NCBI RefSeq assembly: GCF_900115735.1
Contig: NZ_FOXO01000008.1
Location: 83,265-147,264, forward strand
Direction of reading: 5' to 3'
Length of the DNA stretch: 64,000 bases
Source of the DNA: Butyrivibrio proteoclasticus
GTDB taxonomy: Bacteria > Bacillota > Clostridia > Lachnospirales > Lachnospiraceae
The notes below the pieces were generated by a model that had not been told where the DNA came from, did no database searches, and worked only from the letters and a program-made list of their open reading frames with translations. Each line of letters opens with the position of its first letter. Position 1 is the stretch's first letter. Both the position numbers and the translations under genes were made by a program. Of this stretch, positions 46,218-54,954 are shown in pieces.

Positions 46218-46358
46218 AGCAGAGACCGCTATACACTACGTTTTCCTAATGATGAAGTCAAGTATGGTTTTCTTGAGAGCTTATTACCTTCTTTTGTGAG
46301 TAAAGCGACTTCAGGTAAGAGAAAACTTGTAGGCTGGGAAGTTAGGAAAAATGGATGA
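46218..46358 (+). pseudogene. Remnant of an AAA-ATPase-like gene
   Basis: Without a start codon, this frame reads SRDRYTLRFPNDEVKYGFLE and LLPSF, which is the linker between the ATPase and nuclease parts in the AAA-ATPase-like family (compare 33652). It is preceded by a stop in frame and is only about 47 codons long, ending inside the terminator. Confidence 0.6.
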
Positions 46359-46386
46359 TGGGGTATTTTGCCATCATCCATTTTTT
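46353..46386. terminator. Bidirectional intrinsic terminator
   Basis: GGATGATGG (46353-46361) pairs perfectly with CCATCATCC (46371-46379), T6 after it and A5 before it. The minus-strand gene ends inside the stem. Confidence 0.88.
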
Positions 46387-47936
46387 AAATAGTAAATCGC
46401 ATATTTGGTGACGCCAAAGAAGTCAACTTTATAAATGATGCCACAATAGCTAACAGCGTAAATGTATAGAAAGCAGCAGAGTATGACAAATGTACACAGC
46501 CTGTAGTTGCCAGAGTGTGAGAGAATCAGAATGGTTATGAATATGATAAAAGAGATAACGCACGCTACTATAAGCGCATGAGGAAGATTTGTTATTACAT
46601 CCTGCGTAGTCATTATGTTACTGGTGTCAAAGCAATAATTCATTGACATCAGGGAATGAACATAGGAGTCAACTCCTTCCATTGCGGGGGCAATCTTCAA
46701 AGAGAAGAATACAGAAAAGAAAACATAGGCTGCGATGGAAAAGAGCTTGACACCTGAAAGTAGTTTTTTCCTGTTCATGTACATATAATACAATCCCATA
46801 AACATTAGAACCGGATACATGCTCTCTAAGTACCTTCCAAACACAAGATGATCACAGCGCTCTACTGCTGTACCATTCCAATATTGGACAGCAGTCTGGA
46901 AAAAGAACAAGAGGCCAAGCAGAAAGGCTCCGCAAAATGAGAGTATGCTCCATAGTGAGAGTATAGAGAACAGCTCTTTTTTTCTGTCATTTAAGTGGAT
47001 ATCACTTACGACATTTACATCTTTAAAAAATAAAAATCTATTTATACAGGAAATCCCTGTAATAAGTCCAAGCATAGTTATTCCCAGTCCTGATACACAT
47101 ACATTCATCATCCATCCACTAAACGACATCCAAAAGACTTGCTGCCCTAAAAATGAAAAGAGTTCTTTATAAAGTTGAGGACTTAAAAATGCATCAAGCA
47201 GGTTGTGGGCTGGTTTTACTCCAAGGTACACATATTCACGAAGCAGATAGTTGCAGAATCTGTCTGTAAGAAGCGATGCGACGAAGCTGACACAGAAGGG
47301 AACTTTCAAGATCAGAGATTTTCCGGCAGATACTCTGATCAATATAAGTGTCATAATGGTCGCTAATACGAGGATTATTCCTCTTTGATGGCAAATAAAT
47401 GCAGATACACAAACAAAACCAAGAGCAAAACTAAGGATCTTTTTCTTTTCAGGTGTGTCTTTTATTGATTTAAGTTCAAAAAGTAAATAGATAGTAATCC
47501 ATGGAATCAGGAAAAGAGCGGGTTCTGCCCAAGTGTATTTTGTATATAAAAGAACTGATGGCATCATACCACAAATTACAGATAAGTAAAAAGAAATCTC
47601 TTTTCCAAATGAAAAATGTTTATGAGATACTTTATAGATCAGGACAGGTATAAAAGCGTCCAGTACACTGTTTTCCACAAGCAGGAGCTTATACCTTAAG
47701 AGCGGATTTTTTATGAAAAGAAAAGCCGGCAGATAAAGGATGGACATACCATATTTATAAAAAAATCCATCTGCGGCCAAAAAAGCACTCCAGTCATAGC
47801 CTGCAATGTAAGCGGCAGCACCCATGGTTCCAAGAGCATCTTCTACAGGAGGTGCTGATAGGAAAAGAGTCGGAAAGGCTGATGTGATAAATGAAATTAA
47901 GTATAATATGAGTTCCATGAGGTAATTATAGTACAT
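46374..47936 (-). CDS. GT-C-like polytopic membrane protein
   Basis: About 520 residues with eleven or so membrane segments. The first outer loop reads VEDALGTMGAAAYIAGYDW and then FYKYGMSILYLPAF, close in pattern to the proteins at 30261 and 40222. The frame is open to 48104, but that would run into the divergent gene at 48016; ATG at 47936 is chosen although no good ribosome binding site is visible, and ATG at 47918 is possible. Probably a lipid-linked-sugar glycosyltransferase. Confidence 0.7.
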   Translation of the reverse strand: MYYNYLMELILYLISFITSAFPTLFLSAPPVEDALGTMGAAAYIAGYDWSAFLAADGFFYKYGMSILYLPAFLFIKNPLLRYKLLLVENSVLDAFIPVLIYKVSHKHFSFGKEISFYLSVICGMMPSVLLYTKYTWAEPALFLIPWITIYLLFELKSIKDTPEKKKILSFALGFVCVSAFICHQRGIILVLATIMTLILIRVSAGKSLILKVPFCVSFVASLLTDRFCNYLLREYVYLGVKPAHNLLDAFLSPQLYKELFSFLGQQVFWMSFSGWMMNVCVSGLGITMLGLITGISCINRFLFFKDVNVVSDIHLNDRKKELFSILSLWSILSFCGAFLLGLLFFFQTAVQYWNGTAVERCDHLVFGRYLESMYPVLMFMGLYYMYMNRKKLLSGVKLFSIAAYVFFSVFFSLKIAPAMEGVDSYVHSLMSMNYCFDTSNIMTTQDVITNLPHALIVACVISFIIFITILILSHSGNYRLCTFVILCCFLYIYAVSYCGIIYKVDFFGVTKYAIYYLKNG

Positions 47937-48015
47937 TTTGCGTTGAAACGATAATATAAATATCTTAAAATAGTAAATGTATATATAAAATATACAGAAA
48001 AGGTTTAAACATCCC

Positions 48016-50790
48016 ATGGACAGATCAAATTCAGAAAAGATAAAAGAAGTCATCTCTAAAATCAGATCAAAAATAACGGACAAAGGATTCCGCCAAAGAT
48101 TCATAAAAAGGATAAATCCTCCACCAGCTGAAAAAGCAGATTATCTGGTTGAGTATTTCTTTAGAATTCTATTATTTTTATTTCCACTTTTTATTTATGA
48201 ACAAAATGCAATCATTGGCATATCTTATAAGGATATACTTTTTTGCATGTTCATTATCATTATGTCCCTCTGGTGTGGAATAGTATTGCTTAGAACTGAC
48301 AGCATAAGAAGAATGTTTAATAAAAAGACCACTATGTTGTTTACAGGAGGTTTTGTTCTGATTCTTGTATGCTTTGGTAAGCAGTTATATTCGATTAGCA
48401 GTGAAGTACCTCATACATTCCTGTACATTGGTGGATATCTTTTGGTATTCTGTGCTTCATTTTCAGGGAAAGGGAGCAGATATTTATTGCAGCTTGCGCT
48501 TGCATCGCAGGTACTCGTACTGATAAGCGCATACAGATACATCATAACGGCTACTTCTACACTTATCGGTGCGGAAATACTTCTTAAAAATACTGATAAA
48601 CTGATTCCTGCAATCATTCTTGAATGTAGCATCAGCGCTTTTTTGTATGTTATAGAGGAAAAGGAGAAAAATCAAAAAGTATACCTGGCAATATTGACAG
48701 CAGGAGAAGTTATCTTGTTTCTCTATGGTAATATGGTGGCATTTGTTATTTTGTTTTTTTATATTTTAATGCTCCAGTTTTTGCGACTTCCAACAGCAGA
48801 TTTTATGAAAAAAAATATGATTCTTCTTTTTCTATATGGATTTGCTGCATCTAATGCACCTCTTTTATCATATTTCAATTTGCCGGGACTGAATAAGGAG
48901 TTTGACCTTGAATACAGTATTTATATTGATATTGCAATTGCCGTTCTTGGACTGGTTATAACAAGTTACTGGGAACATATTCCCAAGAATCACGATGAGA
49001 AAAATACAGTGCTTGTTATTTTTTCTAAATGGTATAAAAGAGGTATCATTTTTGCGGTTGTAATATTGATGGTTTGTTTTGTCTTTGGCGGAAGAGGTGA
49101 CAAGCTTTCAAATGCTATTGGAGGTAAAGCTCTGTCCGGCCTTTCAACGTCTCTTTGGAAATCTGTAAGTAAGACCAATGGGGAACTGTGGCATGTTCTT
49201 AAAGTTTACGGACTTATCGGAGTGTTTTTAATGCTCATTTTTGGCGCGGTTGTTCTTATAAGTCTCATCAATATGTTAAAAGAAGAGAATACTTCGGAAA
49301 TACAGAAGGCATACATATATATATCAATATTGTTTCTGATCCAGAGTTTCTTCTTCCCATTCTCTTCTACTTCAACTCCTATATATTTGATCATTATGGG
49401 CTTGGCTATCAAGGAAGATATGAATGAAACCGTGGTGAAAAAAGATATTGAATATGACTCAGTAACTGATTGTATCAACCTTAATGATGAATTTGCATAT
49501 AAGAAACGTGAACTTGAGAAGGAAAAAGAACTACAGCTTATATGGATTCCACAAGCAACCGCAAAGATTTTGAATCAGGCTCACGAAAACATAACTGATG
49601 AAATATTGTTTAAAAAAAATGCTGAAGTCAGAAAAGAAAAAGAGAATACACTGGCGAGAAAGTTTTTTTCAGTACTTCCTTTTGGAGTGGCATCTGCACT
49701 GGTTGCAGCTTTTCTTGTGATGTTGGTATTTCTTTTATACAGACTGTTTATGCCTGTAGGTAACAGTGGAGAAGTCGAGTCTATGGTAGCCGTTGCCAAG
49801 GAGCATCGCGATGATATGCTGCTGGCACAGACCATTTCTGAAACGGATGATGGTGCGATCAGTACAGAGGAAATATCTGCAAATGCTGTGGAATCTGAAG
49901 GTGAAGGAAACATAGCATTATCAGAGGCTGACAATAAAGAGGCCACAGACAATGCCAGTAAGCTTAAAACAAATGCAGGTGGTGAAAATGTCGAAAATGA
50001 TACAGAAAAATCCGAGTTAAACGATGAGTCAGAAGAAAAACTGGAAGAGGCTGAAAAAATCGATGATTCACAGATTCAGCCGGGTATAAGTCATGGCGTA
50101 TACACCATCTATGATCCTAATGCTGCATATAGTGCGGTAGATGAGATTGTTACCGGTAAAAACAGGGTGGTGAATCTGCGTACAAAGCCTTCTGTTACAG
50201 ATGATGCAGAGGTGATTCATGCATTGCTTGAAGGTGAAAAAGTTCACAGAACAGCTGTGGGACAGAATGGCTGGTCAAAGGTTGAGTTTGGAGGTAGAAC
50301 TCTTTATGCGGTATCGAATTTCCTTGAAGTGGTAACTGAGGAGGTACAGAGCGAAGAAAACACTGAGCAGGAAAACATCAATGAGAACGCAGAGGATGAA
50401 TTAGAAGCAGAGGAGCCTATAGAAGAAGCGCCAGAAGCTACAGAAGAATCTGCTAAAGCCGAGCAGGCAAAAAATGCTGCGGAGAAGGCTAAAAAGCCGG
50501 TTTCATACTCTGTGCAGTGGTCACAGGATAATAAAAACTGCTCAATATGGAGTGCCGGCGTTCTTCAAGGAAAAATGTCTGTCAGCGATAAGGATGGCAA
50601 AACGCTCTCCATAACTTACTATGGAACATATTATCAGGGAAGCGGAAATAATCAGAAGGAGTATTTCTACATCTCTGTTCCTGTGAAGGATGGAAGCTAC
50701 ACTGTAAATGTTGATCAGGGCTTTGTTGATGCCATCAAGGCTATGGGCTATGAAGGATTATATATAAATAAAAGAATACAAAATTGGTAA
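48016..50790 (+). CDS. Large membrane protein with O-antigen-ligase-like core and SH3b domain
   Basis: 924 residues. Residues 45-450 hold about eleven membrane segments, in a layout resembling O-antigen ligase/polymerase (Wzy/WaaL) proteins. A cytoplasmic linker (about 470-545), another membrane span (about 552-575) and an acidic low-complexity spacer follow. Next come an SH3b domain (about 705-775, VVNLRTKPSVTDD), a second Glu-rich spacer and a C-terminal domain of about 100 residues (826-924) without a known match. The C-terminus is probably outside the cell. The polymerase assignment is an inference from topology only. The tandem-repeat protein follows after six bases. Confidence 0.75.
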   Translation: MDRSNSEKIKEVISKIRSKITDKGFRQRFIKRINPPPAEKADYLVEYFFRILLFLFPLFIYEQNAIIGISYKDILFCMFIIIMSLWCGIVLLRTDSIRRMFNKKTTMLFTGGFVLILVCFGKQLYSISSEVPHTFLYIGGYLLVFCASFSGKGSRYLLQLALASQVLVLISAYRYIITATSTLIGAEILLKNTDKLIPAIILECSISAFLYVIEEKEKNQKVYLAILTAGEVILFLYGNMVAFVILFFYILMLQFLRLPTADFMKKNMILLFLYGFAASNAPLLSYFNLPGLNKEFDLEYSIYIDIAIAVLGLVITSYWEHIPKNHDEKNTVLVIFSKWYKRGIIFAVVILMVCFVFGGRGDKLSNAIGGKALSGLSTSLWKSVSKTNGELWHVLKVYGLIGVFLMLIFGAVVLISLINMLKEENTSEIQKAYIYISILFLIQSFFFPFSSTSTPIYLIIMGLAIKEDMNETVVKKDIEYDSVTDCINLNDEFAYKKRELEKEKELQLIWIPQATAKILNQAHENITDEILFKKNAEVRKEKENTLARKFFSVLPFGVASALVAAFLVMLVFLLYRLFMPVGNSGEVESMVAVAKEHRDDMLLAQTISETDDGAISTEEISANAVESEGEGNIALSEADNKEATDNASKLKTNAGGENVENDTEKSELNDESEEKLEEAEKIDDSQIQPGISHGVYTIYDPNAAYSAVDEIVTGKNRVVNLRTKPSVTDDAEVIHALLEGEKVHRTAVGQNGWSKVEFGGRTLYAVSNFLEVVTEEVQSEENTEQENINENAEDELEAEEPIEEAPEATEESAKAEQAKNAAEKAKKPVSYSVQWSQDNKNCSIWSAGVLQGKMSVSDKDGKTLSITYYGTYYQGSGNNQKEYFYISVPVKDGSYTVNVDQGFVDAIKAMGYEGLYINKRIQNW

Positions 50791-50796
50791 GCTGAT

Positions 50797-52803
50797 ATGG
50801 ATAAAAGGGAAAATAATTCTTATTTTTTATTATTTGGAAAGAATAAAACAACAGCTGCAACAATGCTGTTAATAGCGGTTGTCTGTATATTTCTACTGGT
50901 GTTTTGTTGTGGAATATATATCATTTTTAAGCCCTATACTATCACGATGGACCTAAATGATGGTACAGATACTGTTTTAGTAGAAAACTATAATTTAAAC
51001 TCCGGCAATATCAATATTGGTATTCCCGTGAGAGAAGGCTACAGATTTACAGGATGGACAGGTTCAAACGGAACAAAACCTCAAAGAAAAGTTATGGTTG
51101 GGAATGGGGGACTTGGGGATTTGTCTTATAAAGCAAATTGGACAAATAAACTGCATGTATCCTGTCAGGACTGGCTTGTGGATGCAGAAGGCAATCTGAT
51201 AAAAGAGATCACTTCTGAAGTTGATAAGTTTCTTAAAGACGGAAAAAGCAATAAAAAATATAAAGTGCAGGAGAGAACCATCGAAGTAAAAGCCGGTGAA
51301 AAGATAAATGCCACTAAATGGGGGAGTGATAAGTCATACAAGGCGTACAGTGACAAGTATATGTACATTGGTTCGTCAGGAGATATTAAGCTTAAAGATG
51401 ATGAAACTATTGTCTACAGGTATTTTTATCCTGTACTTGATGTTAACTATCTTTTGGATGATAAAAAGCCATCACAGTTAGAAATAGCTGACAGCACTAT
51501 TGCGCGCTTTGACCTTTATGTAGATGGCAAAAGGGCTGCAAAGGATGTCTCTGACTATTGCAAGGCTGTTCCCTACGGATCTGAATATGAGATTGTTATA
51601 AAAGCTGTCAATCCGGAGTATGAGTATGTGGAAACAGGGACAGATGCAGGGCTTATGCCTGATTCAAGAAACAATATAGATATTTCTTTTATAACAAGAC
51701 AGGGAGAGCTTGAAGTAAATTGTGAAGACTGGATCATTGATTCAGAAGGCAAAAAGATAGCTGAGATCACTGATCAAATTGACTCATATCTTAAATCAGG
51801 TAAGAGCAGCCAAAAGTACGTTCTTCAGAGTAGAACAATGCTGCTAAATGAAGGGGATGTGGTATCCGGCGCTGATTGGGGCGCGGATGAGTCTGTTGGA
51901 GCATATCATAGCAGTTATGTTTATGTCGGCGCTTCAGAGCAGGTTAGGGTAAAAAATAAAAAGACAACCGTATACAGATTCTTTTACCCGGTTCTCAAGA
52001 TAGGTGCTGAATATAATGGTAAAACTAAGGATAACTCTAAGGGAATCGCCAGATTCAATGTACATGTTGATGGAGAAATTGTTGCTGAAAATGTAACAGC
52101 CTTTAAGCGAGGAATTCCCTATAATTCTTCCTACAGAGTTGAAATATGTGGTTATGATGACTACTCCTATGTTTATAAATCAGGTTATTCCGATGAAGGA
52201 AAAATGGGAAAATATGGAAGGACGACTTATCTTAGTTTTATTCAAAGAATTGGTGATGGATATGTGATTCTGGAAGACTGGCTTGTGGACGCGGATGATA
52301 ACAGAATCAGAGAGATTACAGATGAGGTGGACAATTATCTTTTGGGTTCAGAAAATTTAGGAAATCACAAACAGAAAAAGAGAATAATACCTGCATATAT
52401 TGGAACAACTATAGATGCATCATTGTTTGGTAATGACGAGGCATATAAGGCATATCACACTGATTATGTATATGCAGGAAGCTCAGGCAATGTCGAAGTA
52501 TCTGAGGCAGGAACAAAGATTTATAGGTATTTTTACCCTGTGCTTGATGTGAATGCAGAAATAAATGATAAGTCTAAGGTAAATGCCAATAAAGTGGCAA
52601 CATTTTCTGTATTTGTTAACGGAAAAGCTGTAAGATTATGGACTTCTGACTATTGTGCAGGAGTACCATGCGGTGCAGCATATGAGATAAGACAGATTCA
52701 TACAATGAACGGATATGAGTATATTGATGATGGCAGTAGTGTTGGACAAATGGGGGATGAGAGAACACAAATAAGTCTTAAGTTTGAAAAGACGAAAAAT
52801 TAG
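50797..52803 (+). CDS. Membrane-anchored surface protein with three tandem repeats of about 183 residues
   Basis: 668 residues. A single membrane anchor (about 22-45) is followed by an InlB/Flg_new-like repeat (DLNDGTDT to YRFTGWTGSNG, about 52-116). Then come three homologous units starting near nt 51154, 51705 and 52254, each opening with DW(L/I)(V/I)D and containing YRYFYPVL or YRFFYPVL. They end near the SFI-type strand (SLKF in the last unit). The units are diverged, not identical. The N-terminal anchor puts the repeats outside the cell. I know no family for the 183-residue unit. It pairs with the 924-residue protein six bases upstream. Confidence 0.8.
   Translation: MDKRENNSYFLLFGKNKTTAATMLLIAVVCIFLLVFCCGIYIIFKPYTITMDLNDGTDTVLVENYNLNSGNINIGIPVREGYRFTGWTGSNGTKPQRKVMVGNGGLGDLSYKANWTNKLHVSCQDWLVDAEGNLIKEITSEVDKFLKDGKSNKKYKVQERTIEVKAGEKINATKWGSDKSYKAYSDKYMYIGSSGDIKLKDDETIVYRYFYPVLDVNYLLDDKKPSQLEIADSTIARFDLYVDGKRAAKDVSDYCKAVPYGSEYEIVIKAVNPEYEYVETGTDAGLMPDSRNNIDISFITRQGELEVNCEDWIIDSEGKKIAEITDQIDSYLKSGKSSQKYVLQSRTMLLNEGDVVSGADWGADESVGAYHSSYVYVGASEQVRVKNKKTTVYRFFYPVLKIGAEYNGKTKDNSKGIARFNVHVDGEIVAENVTAFKRGIPYNSSYRVEICGYDDYSYVYKSGYSDEGKMGKYGRTTYLSFIQRIGDGYVILEDWLVDADDNRIREITDEVDNYLLGSENLGNHKQKKRIIPAYIGTTIDASLFGNDEAYKAYHTDYVYAGSSGNVEVSEAGTKIYRYFYPVLDVNAEINDKSKVNANKVATFSVFVNGKAVRLWTSDYCAGVPCGAAYEIRQIHTMNGYEYIDDGSSVGQMGDERTQISLKFEKTKN
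51154..52800 (+). repeat. Three diverged tandem protein-coding repeats (about 550 bp each)
   Basis: Units at about 51154-51704, 51705-52253 and 52254-52800. Shared landmarks are CQDWLVD / CEDWIID / EDWLVD, YKAYSDKY / GAYHSSY / YKAYHTDY, and FYPVL in every unit. Confidence 0.8.
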
Positions 52804-52840
52804 CACAAATCGAATGATAGACTGATAGAAACATTAATAG

Positions 52841-52874
52841 AAAATGCCTTGATCATATGGGCATTTTCTTTTTG
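52841..52874 (+). terminator. Intrinsic terminator
   Basis: AAAATGCC (52841-52848) pairs with GGCATTTT (52860-52867), followed by CTTTTTG. Confidence 0.8.
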
Positions 52875-52918
52875 TCTTTTTATCTTGTATAATTGTCCAT
52901 ATACAGGAGTTTGAGACG

Positions 52919-53617
52919 ATGATCAATATAGCAATTGTTGAAGATGAAGATTCATATGCATCACAGTTAACTGAATTTATTAATCAGTATCAGTCCGAGA
53001 GCGGCAGGTCTTTCAGAGTTACCCGATTCAGAGATGGCGATGAGATCACCAACGGGTATAAGGGGCAGTTTGATATCATACTCATGGACATAGAGATGAA
53101 GCTGATGGATGGGATGACTGCGGCAGAAGAGATCAGAAAGCTTGATCAGGAAGTGGTCATTATGTTTATTACAAATATGACTAACTATGCCATAAGAGGG
53201 TATCAGGTGGACGCTCTTGACTATGTCCTTAAGCCTGTGAGCTATTTTGCTTTTTCCCAGAAGCTTGGAAGAGCAATAGCCAGAATGAAAAAAGGAAGTT
53301 CCAAGACAATTTCTATTGAGCTTCCTTCCGGAATAAAGAAGCTTGATATTGATAATGTCTTTTACATAGAAAGTGAAGGGCATAATCTAGTATTTTATAC
53401 AAGCGGCGGAGAATTTAAGATAAGAGCAAAAATAGGAGATTTTGAAAATCAGCTCTCTCCTTATAATTTTTTTAGGTCCAATAAAGGTTATCTTGTTAAT
53501 CTTAAATACGTGGATGGAGTTGAAAATGGCTGCTGCATCATTGCTGGTAAGCAGCTTCTTATAAGCAGAGCAAGGAAAAATGATTTTATGACTGCTTTAA
53601 CAGAGTTCATGTCATGA
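52919..53617 (+). CDS. LytTR-family response regulator (AgrA-like)
   Basis: 232 residues. The receiver (1-120) has VEDED and the phospho-acceptor D57 in LMDIEMKLMDG; the LytTR DNA-binding domain (about 135-230) shows FYIESEGHNLVFY and FFRSNKGYLVNL. AGGAG lies ten bases before the ATG. It heads an operon with a GHKL kinase and a diguanylate cyclase. No agrB or agrD-like peptide gene is seen near it. Confidence 0.92.
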   Translation: MINIAIVEDEDSYASQLTEFINQYQSESGRSFRVTRFRDGDEITNGYKGQFDIILMDIEMKLMDGMTAAEEIRKLDQEVVIMFITNMTNYAIRGYQVDALDYVLKPVSYFAFSQKLGRAIARMKKGSSKTISIELPSGIKKLDIDNVFYIESEGHNLVFYTSGGEFKIRAKIGDFENQLSPYNFFRSNKGYLVNLKYVDGVENGCCIIAGKQLLISRARKNDFMTALTEFMS

Positions 53618-53643
53618 AATCATTAGAAATATGAGGAACAGAT

Positions 53644-54954
53644 ATGGAAAATATCTATCAAGACATCCCGAGGATATACACGGCACTTGCCGAATGGCTT
53701 GCGTGTATGGTTTATTGTCTTGTTCTAAAAAGAAAAATAAAAAATGAGTTATTTATGATGTATTCCGTTATCGCGCTTGTTATTCAGAGCGTATTTCTGG
53801 TGTATACCAAAAATCTCCCTGTTGTTTTTTGGATTCCATGTATGCTTGTAGCTGTGGCATTTATGTATGTTTTTATGTACTTAAGCTGTGACAGCAACGT
53901 GAATGTGATTGGATATTACTGTGCCAGAGCATTTTTGCTTGCGGAGTTAGCAGCATCTTTGGAATGGCAGCTCGCATGTTTCTTTTTGCTGAAAACAGAT
54001 TCCCAAATAATTCAAATGCTTATTTTGACTGCGGTTTACGCTCTTGTTTTTACTTGGGCTCATTATATGGAGATAAGTATTATCAGGGGTATTTCGCAGT
54101 TTGAAGTTAACTACCATGAGCTCTTGGCAGCTGTAGCTATTGCTGCTGCGGTATTTGCATTTAGTAATCTTAGCTTTATTGTTCAGAATACTCCGTTTTC
54201 TGCCGGGGTTACAGCAGATGTTTTTTACATCAGGACACTTGTTGATATAGCCGGCATAATGATACTATATGTTTATCAGAGCAGAATATGTGAGCTTCTT
54301 GCAGAAAAAGAGCTGAGAAATATTCATGCCATGCTTAAGGCTCAGTACGATAAATACAGAGGTTATCAGACAACTTTTGATATGATAAATATGAAGTATC
54401 ATGATTTGAAACATCAGATAGCCGGATTAAGAGCTGAAATGAGTGACGAGGAGAGAACTCAGTGGATTGACTCTTTGGAGCAGGAACTCGAGTCTTTTAG
54501 CCCGGAAATGCAGACCGGAAACAGTGTTTTGGATACACTAATAGCAGGTAAAATGATGAACTGCAGAGCCAATAAAATTAAACTGACATGTGTGGCTGAT
54601 GGAAATATTCTGGATTTTATGCATGTTTCTGACATTTGTACTATCTTTGGTAATGCGCTGGATAATGCTATAGAAAGTGTATCCCTTATAGATGATCCTG
54701 AAAAGAGGCTCATCCATCTGGCTATTTCACCAAAAAAGAGTTTTGTTCTGATCCAGATAAACAATTATTGTGAAAATAATATAGAGATGAAAAATGGATA
54801 TCCTGTTACAACTAAGGCAGATAAAGGTAATCATGGCTTTGGCCTGAAAAGCATCAGGTATACAGTAGAAAAATACAACGGAACTTTGAATTTTGACCTG
54901 AATGATAATTGGTTTGAAGTCAAAATGCTTATTCCAATGAAAGGATTAGCATGA
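53644..54954 (+). CDS. GHKL sensor histidine kinase (AgrC-like)
   Basis: 436 residues. About six membrane segments in residues 15-220, then H253 in YHDLKHQIAGL and a GHKL ATPase domain with FGNALDNAIESV and GNHGFGLKS. It should phosphorylate the LytTR regulator encoded 26 bases upstream. The membrane part is unlike typical peptide-sensing AgrC at sight, so the signal is unknown. GAGGAA precedes the ATG; the last four bases overlap the cyclase gene. Confidence 0.9.
   Translation: MENIYQDIPRIYTALAEWLACMVYCLVLKRKIKNELFMMYSVIALVIQSVFLVYTKNLPVVFWIPCMLVAVAFMYVFMYLSCDSNVNVIGYYCARAFLLAELAASLEWQLACFFLLKTDSQIIQMLILTAVYALVFTWAHYMEISIIRGISQFEVNYHELLAAVAIAAAVFAFSNLSFIVQNTPFSAGVTADVFYIRTLVDIAGIMILYVYQSRICELLAEKELRNIHAMLKAQYDKYRGYQTTFDMINMKYHDLKHQIAGLRAEMSDEERTQWIDSLEQELESFSPEMQTGNSVLDTLIAGKMMNCRANKIKLTCVADGNILDFMHVSDICTIFGNALDNAIESVSLIDDPEKRLIHLAISPKKSFVLIQINNYCENNIEMKNGYPVTTKADKGNHGFGLKSIRYTVEKYNGTLNFDLNDNWFEVKMLIPMKGLA

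Noticed and set aside
49000..50790. Acidic spacers in the 924-residue protein as separate genes or frameshift
   Set aside because: The frame is continuous and the spacers are normal low-complexity linkers.
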